DNA of 64,000 nt from Siphonobacter aquaeclarae. GTDB lineage: Bacteria > Bacteroidota > Bacteroidia > Cytophagales > Spirosomataceae. Shown in pieces: positions 24,473 to 31,182 of this stretch; position 1 is the stretch's first letter; every line of letters begins with the position of its first letter. Location: contig NZ_FNGS01000007.1 of assembly GCF_900103285.1 (NCBI RefSeq), positions 124,001-188,000 of the forward strand, read 5' to 3'. The notes beneath the pieces were generated by a model that did no database searches, was not told the DNA's origin, and saw only the letters and a list, made by a program, of their open reading frames with translations. The position numbers and the translations under genes are program-made.

Positions 24473-25984
24473 CTATTGTCCGGCCTCTACTTCGTCAGCG
24501 ATCTTGTCGATAATTCCCATCTTGACCGTGTTGGTGCGGAGATCCTGCTGGGCAGGAACGCTCAACAGCGTGACGAAGACGTCGCCTTTCTGGAGGTAAC
24601 CTTCCTTCACCAGGATTTTGGCAATGTTGTGGGAAATCTGCTCCGAGTTCTGGTTGGCGCTGTCGTATTCAAATACGCGCGCTCCCCAGAGAAGCCCCAT
24701 CTGCGTCATCAGGTTTTTGTCGGACGAGAAGACGAAAATATCGGCTTTCGGGCGGTGCGACGACAGGCGGTAAGCCGTATAGCCGCTGCTGGTGATGCAG
24801 AGGATAGCCTTGGCCCGTACGTCCCGTGCGAGGCGGCAGGCGGCAGCAATAACCCGGTCGTTGAGGATGGTCGGAGAATCTTCTTCGCCTTTCAGCATGT
24901 GATTCTTGAAGTAGATAGCCGACTCGTCCCCGTATACGATAGGGATGTTATTTTGTTGAATTTCAACAGCTTCGATGATGTGTGACATCGTCGAAACGGC
25001 TTCAATCGGGTATTGTCCGGATGCAGACTCCGCCGAGAGCATGGTTGCGGAAGCACCGTCGAGAACGGCATTGGCAACGTCAGAGGTTTCGGCGCGGGTC
25101 GGGCGCGGAGAGCTGGTCATGGACTCAAGCATCTGCGTTGCCACGATGACCGGCTTGGCGTGCTTGATGCACTTTTTGATCATCGTTTTCTGCAACTCGG
25201 GCACCATGGCACCATCGAGTTCGACTCCGAGATCACCACGGGCAACCATGATACCGTCGGTCGCATCGATGATGGCATCGAGTACTTCGGGCACAACGGC
25301 TTCGGGTTTTTCAATCTTGGCGATGATTTTGGCGCGACCGCCGCGGGCTGCGATTTTTTCCTTCACAGCGGCGATGTCTTCTGCCGAACGAACGAAGGAA
25401 AGAGCGATCCAGTCCACGTCGTTTTCAATACCGAAATAGAGGTCTTCCTCGTCTTTGGCAGTCAGGGCGGGCAGGCCGACCTTGGTACCCGGCAGGTTGA
25501 TTCCTTTTTTGGACTTCAGAATGCCGCCGTAAACAACCGTGGTGTGTACTTCTTTTTTGTCGTAGTCGATGTCGTCAACTTTTACTTCCAGGTTGCCGTC
25601 GTCCATCAGGATGCGCTCACCCGGTTTGACGTCGAGGTACATGGAAGTATAGGTCGTTCCCACCCGTTCGGAAGTACCGAGCAGGGTTTCGTCCATGACG
25701 AAGGTCAGGGGGTTACCGGCAATCAGTTCTACTCCGTTATTTTCAACCAGTTGGGTCCGGATTTTGGGCCCCTGCAAATCCTGGAGAATGGTGAGGTTAT
25801 AGCCGTATTCGGCGTTGATTTCACGAATTGCCTGGATTCTCGAAAGATGGTCAGCGTGAGTACCGTGGGAAAAGTTGAGCCGAAAGATGTTCGCACCGGA
25901 CTGGGCGAGCTTCAGCAACATTTCTTTGGATTGGGAAGCCGGACCAACGGTGGCAACAATTTTGGTCTTTTTCTGGTAAGGCAT
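24473..25984 (-). CDS. pyk: Pyruvate kinase
   Basis: A 503-residue pyruvate kinase converting PEP and ADP to pyruvate and ATP, the last step of glycolysis. Visible: KTKIVATVGPASQSKEML at the N-terminus, the FRLNFSHGTH barrel strand, DLQGPKIRTQLV, the active-site IIAKIEKPEAV segment with the catalytic Lys, MVARGDLGVEL, and PTRAETSDVANAVLDG of the family. A B domain and a C-terminal regulatory-type domain are complete. Its location convergent to pckA-fbp puts opposite glycolytic and gluconeogenic steps side by side. Confidence 0.96.
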   Translation of the reverse strand: MPYQKKTKIVATVGPASQSKEMLLKLAQSGANIFRLNFSHGTHADHLSRIQAIREINAEYGYNLTILQDLQGPKIRTQLVENNGVELIAGNPLTFVMDETLLGTSERVGTTYTSMYLDVKPGERILMDDGNLEVKVDDIDYDKKEVHTTVVYGGILKSKKGINLPGTKVGLPALTAKDEEDLYFGIENDVDWIALSFVRSAEDIAAVKEKIAARGGRAKIIAKIEKPEAVVPEVLDAIIDATDGIMVARGDLGVELDGAMVPELQKTMIKKCIKHAKPVIVATQMLESMTSSPRPTRAETSDVANAVLDGASATMLSAESASGQYPIEAVSTMSHIIEAVEIQQNNIPIVYGDESAIYFKNHMLKGEEDSPTILNDRVIAAACRLARDVRAKAILCITSSGYTAYRLSSHRPKADIFVFSSDKNLMTQMGLLWGARVFEYDSANQNSEQISHNIAKILVKEGYLQKGDVFVTLLSVPAQQDLRTNTVKMGIIDKIADEVEAGQ

Positions 25985-26307
25985 GTTTGCGGAAATACGA
26001 GTGTTCAGGTTTCCAGGCCCGCAAGTTAGGAGTTACCGCTGAGATTCCCGCGTTTTGGGTTTAGTTTCACATTGGGATAACATAGAATTTTCTTTGGCGG
26101 CAGACCCGAAACAGCGATGGATTCCATCCTTTTCTATGTCAAATCCAAATCGCTCCAAACAATATTCGCGTACCTGCCGAAGGAACGGAACGTCGCTTTT
26201 TTCCGCCCGGCGGAGGCAGCTGCCGCCCCGCGGCATAGGGAGAATGCCGCGGAATCGGGTCTTGCCTGAAAGGTGGAAAACAGCCGCGCTCTTCTTACGT
26301 TTGTGCC
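25985..26307. other. Intergenic region upstream of pyk and the cupredoxin gene
   Basis: This 323-bp stretch separates divergent genes. A 67-codon frame on the minus strand (26033-26236) contains a helical-looking segment (FLRQVREYCLERFGFDIEK), but it has no recognisable family, no clear promoter and a Lys/Arg-rich tail, so I do not call it a gene. The rest should hold the promoters of pyk (minus) and of the cupredoxin gene (plus); I could not place them securely. Confidence 0.4.
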
Positions 26308-27339
26308 ATGTACCGAACTTTGTTGCTTCTCTGCCTGGGTCCGCTCTGGGCCTGGGGTCAATCCGATACGACCCTCGTCATCAAGGCCATTGCCGGCATG
26401 CAGTACGATCTTCCGCGCATTCAGGTGAAGCCCGGCAGCCGGGTGACGCTAATCCTCGAAAACTACGACGACATGGCGCATAACCTGGTCGTTACCCGGC
26501 CCGGCGCGCGGCTGACGGTCGTGGAGCAGGCGCTGAAAGTAACGGCGGAAAAAAATTACGTTCCGGAGTCTCCCCTGGTGGTGGCGTCGACCAAAATCGT
26601 CATTCCCGGCGCGTCGGAGCAGGTGACCTTCCGCGTGGAAGAAGGGACCTATTCCTATGTATGTACGTATCCCGGTCATGGCTTCATCATGTACGGGCCG
26701 CTGTATGCTACTTCGAAGCCCCTGCCGCCGCTCGCGAAGGACCCTAATCTGGCCCCGATAGTCAAGGAAAAACTCGGAGCGAAAAAGGAGCCGGCGCATG
26801 CGTTCGCACTCGAATACCCGGCGCTGTACCGTACCTGGGTGCCGGGGGCAAGCCCGGCTGCTATTGTGGTAAGTTTCGACGGGAATAGCTCCTATTGCTG
26901 GGATGCGGCCCAATGCCGGCTGCGCTATGCGTGGACGGGCGGGTTTGTCGACAACGAGGAGCAATGGTACTCCAAAGGCGACAAGTACTCGAAGATCGTC
27001 GGAGAAACCTACTGGAAAGAAGATTCGCTCAATTACCCGCTGCGGGTAGGAAGTCCCGACCATATTCCACAGGTACGTTTCCTTGGCTATAAACTAAAAG
27101 ACCGCCTGCCGACATTCCGGTACCTGATCGATGACATTGAAGTCCACGAGACCCTTACCGCACTACCCGGCGAAATCGGACTGGTGCGGCGCTTTGCCGT
27201 CGTCCGGAATCCTTCTTCCCGGAAAATTTACTTTCATGCTTCCGGAAAAGGTTCCTTTGTTCCGACAGGAGCCGACCCGGCCGGAAGCGGACTATTCCTC
27301 GCACAATCCACGACCTTTTCCCTCGCCGTCCGTCCATGA
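26308..27339 (+). CDS. Secreted protein with N-terminal type 1 copper (cupredoxin) domain
   Basis: A 343-residue exported protein with a short signal peptide (YRTLLLLCLGPLWAWGQ). Residues about 20-130 are a plastocyanin/azurin-like domain with a full set of type 1 copper ligands: His58 (DMAHN), Cys119, His124 (CTYPGH) and Met128. The C-terminal 190 residues are beta-rich with two extra Cys (SSYCWDAAQC), not recognised, and resemble the domain found with putative sugar dehydrogenase partners. The stop overlaps the next start (ATGA), and the next gene is a beta-propeller dehydrogenase-like protein, so the cupredoxin is a plausible electron acceptor for it. Confidence 0.82.
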   Translation: MYRTLLLLCLGPLWAWGQSDTTLVIKAIAGMQYDLPRIQVKPGSRVTLILENYDDMAHNLVVTRPGARLTVVEQALKVTAEKNYVPESPLVVASTKIVIPGASEQVTFRVEEGTYSYVCTYPGHGFIMYGPLYATSKPLPPLAKDPNLAPIVKEKLGAKKEPAHAFALEYPALYRTWVPGASPAAIVVSFDGNSSYCWDAAQCRLRYAWTGGFVDNEEQWYSKGDKYSKIVGETYWKEDSLNYPLRVGSPDHIPQVRFLGYKLKDRLPTFRYLIDDIEVHETLTALPGEIGLVRRFAVVRNPSSRKIYFHASGKGSFVPTGADPAGSGLFLAQSTTFSLAVRP

Positions 27340-28805
27340 AAAAGATATTGATTCTGCTGTTACTGACCGGCTTGAAGGCGGCAGCGCAGCATCACCACCA
27401 TGCCGCGGCTGTCACGCCGGGCGATACGGCCTGGGTGGCGGAGAATATACCATTGCCTCCCGGTCTGAAAGGAGAAGTAGGCGCGATTGATTTTCTGCCG
27501 GACGGGCGCCTCGTCGCGACCTTCCACCGCGGCGAAATCTATTTCTACCAGCCCAAAACCGCCCGCTGGTACCTGTTTGCTGAAGGTATCCATGACGCCC
27601 TGGGTATCAAGGCCATTTCTGCGAAGGAGATACTGGTCTTGCAGCGGGCCGAGCTGACCCGCGTACGGGATACAGATGGTGATGGTAAGGCCGATGACTT
27701 TGCCGTTGTTACCGATGATTTCGGAATGACAGGTAACTACCATGAGTTCAACTTCGGACCGGTTGCGGATGCAAAAGGCAATCTGTACATCGCTCTGAAT
27801 ACTGCTTCCAATGGCGCGGGTATCCGGCCGGAGGTACGGGGTACCTATAATCCGCTTGGCCGCCCGGGCCGGATGTACTCCTGCGTTCCGTACCGGGGCT
27901 GGGTAATGAAGCTGACTCCCGACGGCAAGCTGCATCCGTATGCGCTTGGGTTCCGGTCGCCCAATACCCTTGGTTTTGATGCGGCGGGTAGGCTACTCGT
28001 GTGCGATAATCAGGGTGACTGGCTGGGTACCAGTAAGTTATATGTCGTGAAGGAAGGCCGGTTCTACGGGCATCCGGCGAGTCTGGTATGGAAAGAGGGT
28101 TTCCCGAAAACAGATCCGCTGACATTACCCGTGGCCACGCTGGATTCGATGCGTACGCGGGAGGCCGTGGCTTTTCCGCATGGATATGTTGCCAATTCTC
28201 CGGCACAACCGGTGGTAGATCGTACGGGTGGGAAATTTGGTCCGTTCCGGAATCAGACGCTGGTCGGCGAGATGGATCATCCGTTTTTGCTGCGGGTATT
28301 GCTGGAAGAAGTAGGCGGAGAGACGCAGGGCGCCTGTATTCCGCTGTATGTGCACGGGCTTCGTCGGGGGAACAATCGCCTGGCTTTTGCGCCGGATGGC
28401 AGCCTGTGGGTCGGGCAGACCGACCGCGGCTGGGTAGGCAGCGAAGGAATCCAGCGCATCCGGTGGACAGGCAAAACACCCCTTGATATTGCCGGTATGA
28501 CGCTGACGAGCAAAGGTTTTTCGCTGACATTTACCCGTCCGCTGAAAAGCGCGCCCAAAGAATTATTTGCGGTGAAACGCTTCTACTACGAATATCACCG
28601 GGAATACGGCTCGAAGAAATTTGACGAGACGCCTGTGACAGTGACCGGTGTGACCCTTTCTCCGGATGGCCTGCGTGCCGAGGTAACGCTCGGTGAACTG
28701 AAGCCCGGTTATATCTACGAATTTCGTCTCGGAGACCTGGTTGGTAAAGTCGGAGAGCCGCTGCTGAGCCGCCTGGCCTGCTACACGCTGAATAAAGTGA
28801 GGTAA
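27336..28805 (+). CDS. Secreted beta-propeller protein (sorbosone/PQQ dehydrogenase-like)
   Basis: A 489-residue exported protein. A signal peptide (KKILILLLLTGLKAAAQ) is followed by a His-rich stretch HHHH at about 19-22 at the start of the mature protein. The main domain (about 40-390) is a beta-propeller of the soluble aldose/sorbosone dehydrogenase type with the calcium-loop DTDGDGKADDF and repeated GFDAAGRLLVCDN-like strands. A C-terminal beta domain (about 395-489) looks like a fibronectin- or Ig-type module. No haem motif is present here, which fits transfer of electrons to the cupredoxin encoded by the overlapping upstream gene. Substrate unknown. Confidence 0.8.
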   Translation: MKKILILLLLTGLKAAAQHHHHAAAVTPGDTAWVAENIPLPPGLKGEVGAIDFLPDGRLVATFHRGEIYFYQPKTARWYLFAEGIHDALGIKAISAKEILVLQRAELTRVRDTDGDGKADDFAVVTDDFGMTGNYHEFNFGPVADAKGNLYIALNTASNGAGIRPEVRGTYNPLGRPGRMYSCVPYRGWVMKLTPDGKLHPYALGFRSPNTLGFDAAGRLLVCDNQGDWLGTSKLYVVKEGRFYGHPASLVWKEGFPKTDPLTLPVATLDSMRTREAVAFPHGYVANSPAQPVVDRTGGKFGPFRNQTLVGEMDHPFLLRVLLEEVGGETQGACIPLYVHGLRRGNNRLAFAPDGSLWVGQTDRGWVGSEGIQRIRWTGKTPLDIAGMTLTSKGFSLTFTRPLKSAPKELFAVKRFYYEYHREYGSKKFDETPVTVTGVTLSPDGLRAEVTLGELKPGYIYEFRLGDLVGKVGEPLLSRLACYTLNKVR

Positions 28806-28828
28806 AAAGAAGCTGGTAGGCATGGAAA

Positions 28829-28941
28829 GACCCCGGAGGGGTCGAACGCCAATAACCTGGGGCGGAAGCCCCGGGTTATCAGAAGCGTCAGTCTCCCCGG
28901 GCTGCCGCCCGGGGCCAATGGCATTAGACCCCTCCGGGGTC
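28829..28941. repeat. Nested GC-rich palindromic element
   Basis: Outer inverted repeats GACCCCGGAGGGGTC (28829-28843) and its exact complement (28927-28941) enclose two further hairpins: ATAACC-T-GGGGC with GCCCC-G-GGTTAT (28853-28879) and CCCCGGGC with GCCCGGGG (28895-28914). The whole forms a cruciform or REP-like structure, about 24 bp after the propeller gene. Unlike the word-repeat elements it has no short period. Confidence 0.8.
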
Positions 28942-28942
28942 G

Positions 28943-28980
28943 CAAAAAAAACGTCCGGGGGTTCCACAACCCCCGGACGC
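28943..28980 (-). terminator. Terminator of the exbB-exbD pair
   Basis: A perfect 12-bp stem (CGTCCGGGGGTT with AACCCCCGGACG), loop CCAC, and eight T residues on the minus strand, 25 bp behind exbD. Confidence 0.9.
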
Positions 28981-29005
28981 TTTCCTTTAATACCAGGATC
29001 CTCAC

Positions 29006-29410
29006 TTACCTCGACGGCTTCGCCGAAGTAGCCAGCACCAGCTTCGCCCCGACCTTCGCGGTGACATCCGCGACGTCGACCAGGTCCTGTACCGGGCTTG
29101 ATTTTTCAATGCGGACGAGTACGACGGGGTTTTCGACTCCGTCGGCACGGCTGCTGAGCGCGCTTTCCAGCTGATCAGAAGAGACGGTTTCTCCTTCGAC
29201 ATTGTACATCTTGTTCGGCATCACCGAAAGGTGGATGACCTTCGACGGCGTTGCCGGAGCCGTCGACGACTGGGGCAGCAGCATCTGCATAGCTGTCGGG
29301 CTGGCCAGCGTCGCGACCATCAGGAAGAACAAAAGCAGGAAAAACAGGATATCCGACAGCGAAGCGGCTTCGATATGCGCTTTATGCCGGTTACGGCGTT
29401 CGATTTTCAT
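29006..29410 (-). CDS. ExbD/TolR-family biopolymer transport protein
   Basis: A 134-residue ExbD-like protein. The N-terminus is basic (MKIERRNRHKAH), followed by the single transmembrane helix (LSDILFFLLLFFLMVATLA) that contains the conserved Asp of the proton path. The rest is a periplasmic domain with the usual alternation of strands and helices (VVLVRIEKSSPVQDLVDVADV). Together with the ExbB-like protein encoded 30 bp upstream it would energise TonB or Tol systems; the TonB-dependent receptor further along the window could be a client. Confidence 0.9.
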   Translation of the reverse strand: MKIERRNRHKAHIEAASLSDILFFLLLFFLMVATLASPTAMQMLLPQSSTAPATPSKVIHLSVMPNKMYNVEGETVSSDQLESALSSRADGVENPVVLVRIEKSSPVQDLVDVADVTAKVGAKLVLATSAKPSR

Positions 29411-29440
29411 ACACAGGCGTTTGACGTTCGGAAAAAGCTA

Positions 29441-30121
29441 TCAGGCGGAAACCGGCTGATAGAGGACGTCGACGAACTGGTTGGTAGCCGACTGCAACCG
29501 GGCAACGGCGCGGTCAACCATCCCGTTGAGGATCGTCAGCAACACGTAGGCCAGGATACCAACGGCGAGACCTGAGGCAGACGTAATCATCTTTTCGTAG
29601 ATACCGCCGGAAATCGTCCCGATACTCAGGTTGTTGGAGACGGAAATCGCGTGGAAGGCACGGATCATCCCCGCAACCGTCCCGAGAAAACCGAACATCG
29701 GCGCAATAGCGGCAATGGTACCCAGCAGGCCCAGGTTCTTTTCCATATGCGAAATCTCGAGCTGAGCCGAGTTACCCATAGCCTGCTCGATTTCCGGAAT
29801 CGGTGTGCCGATCCGGTTCAGGCCTTTTTCCAACACGCGCGATACTGCCGAATGATCGTTGCGGCACAATTGACGGGCGGCGTTCAGGTTGCCTGACTGA
29901 ACCAGTCCCCAGAAACTCGCTTCAAACGCAGCGCCGAGGGAGATCGCCTTCTTCAGGTAGAGCCAGCGCTCAATGAAGAGGAAGATGGTCAGAAAAAGCA
30001 GAAACGCGATCGGAATCATAAGCCAGCCACCGGCGGCGAGCAATTCAAGAAGGCTGATGGAGCCACCGCCCTGCGCTGCCGCAGCAGTGGAGTCGGTCAT
30101 GGTGAGAGTCTGTAACAGCAT
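29441..30121 (-). CDS. MotA/TolQ/ExbB proton channel family protein
   Basis: A 226-residue ExbB-type channel subunit. Three hydrophobic segments: GGWLMIPIAFLLFLTIFLFIE near the N-terminus, then LGLLGTIAAIAPMFGFLGTVAGM with the typical glycine-rich family signature, and ASGLAVGILAYVLLTILNGMV. The cytoplasmic part carries IERWLYLKKA and the loop with ISHMEKNLGLLG. I chose ATG 30121; ATG 30100 is an alternative seven codons downstream. The longer open frame upstream has no homology-like features. It precedes exbD by 30 bp in one operon. Confidence 0.88.
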   Translation of the reverse strand: MLLQTLTMTDSTAAAAQGGGSISLLELLAAGGWLMIPIAFLLFLTIFLFIERWLYLKKAISLGAAFEASFWGLVQSGNLNAARQLCRNDHSAVSRVLEKGLNRIGTPIPEIEQAMGNSAQLEISHMEKNLGLLGTIAAIAPMFGFLGTVAGMIRAFHAISVSNNLSIGTISGGIYEKMITSASGLAVGILAYVLLTILNGMVDRAVARLQSATNQFVDVLYQPVSA

Positions 30122-30311
30122 GCTTACGGAGAGAATCAGAATCGGTTTTTTGGAGGAATGGCTATTCGCGTTATAAATACGAAATAGGAGGTTGATTCCT
30201 TGTATAAAGATGGATTTCCATGCGAAAATACTTTTCCGGAAGGCATTGAGACGATCGTTTCCGAAAAAACTTTGATTGATCGTAGATTTGAACGTTCCAT
30301 TTCCGATCAGG

Positions 30312-31082
30312 ATGAAATACGTGTTCCCCCTTTTGCTGGTTTTGCTTTTCGCCTGCCAGAGCGAAGAAGATCGCTTTATGCAGAGCTGGGCGACCCTGGA
30401 TATGGACCTGGAACGCCGCGACGGCCTCCCGGCTGATTCCGCGACGGCGGAGACAATCATCCGCCTGTATCCCGATGGCCGCTCCGTCTACTATACCGCG
30501 TCAGGTCATTACATCCTTTCAACCTGGGAACTCGCTCAGGGTCAGGTATACCTTCACCGCGAAGTCATCGCGCTGCCGCTGCTCCGCCTGCCGGTGTATA
30601 CCTTTTTTGACCTGTCGTGGTCGGCCCGCCTCCCGGGCAGCGAACGCATCGTCACCTTCCATAAAAAACCATACCTGGAATACCGGAGCGACGACCTCCT
30701 CGTTCCCGAACGAAACAAATGGCGGCTACGGTCTTCCAAACCGCTGTCGGACGAAGAACTCCGGGAAAAAGTCCGGTCTCACCTCCGCTATGCCGCCGAC
30801 TACTTTGACCTGATCATCCGGAAGGAGCAGCCCTATTTCGAACCGCGGTTGCTGGTATTGCCCTTTCAGTTTTACCGCGGAGGGATCGGTATGCGGTCGT
30901 TTGCCGAGGCGCCCGCCTCCTGGAAAGCCCTGTTTTTCGATGAACACGAGGCGCTCAGGGCATACTCCCTGTACCTGAAAGCACTGCGGCGAACCGGCTC
31001 CCTGCCCAAAGACCCCAAGCGCCCGAACCTGATGAAATCCTTCCGGCAGGCGATGGAGCAAATGGCCGCCGACGGACAGTAG
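30312..31082 (+). CDS. Putative lipoprotein of unknown function, 256 aa
   Basis: The start at ATG 30312 gives a lipoprotein signal peptide (MKYVFPLLLVLLFAC, lipobox LLFAC with Cys15). The mature protein is 241 residues, mixed beta (IIRLYPDGRSVYYTASGHYI, then VYTFFDLSW) and then helical (LREKVRSHLRYAADYFDLII, then ALRAYSLYLKALRRTG). I do not recognise a family. It is divergent from the exbB-exbD pair and monocistronic, 100 bp before the M16 protease. Outer-membrane or periplasmic location is inferred from the lipobox. Confidence 0.75.
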   Translation: MKYVFPLLLVLLFACQSEEDRFMQSWATLDMDLERRDGLPADSATAETIIRLYPDGRSVYYTASGHYILSTWELAQGQVYLHREVIALPLLRLPVYTFFDLSWSARLPGSERIVTFHKKPYLEYRSDDLLVPERNKWRLRSSKPLSDEELREKVRSHLRYAADYFDLIIRKEQPYFEPRLLVLPFQFYRGGIGMRSFAEAPASWKALFFDEHEALRAYSLYLKALRRTGSLPKDPKRPNLMKSFRQAMEQMAADGQ

Positions 31083-31182
31083 ACGACCGGCCGTCTTTCT
31101 TTCCCGCCGTTGCCAATCAACGTGCTCTGTTTGTTACTAAAAACTTCGTTTATTGCCGGTGATAAAACCCGAAACAACTACT

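Noticed and set aside
26033-26236. 67-codon minus-strand frame between pyk and the cupredoxin gene
   Set aside because: The helical-looking segment is suggestive, but there is no promoter, family or conserved motif; I list it only in the intergenic entry.
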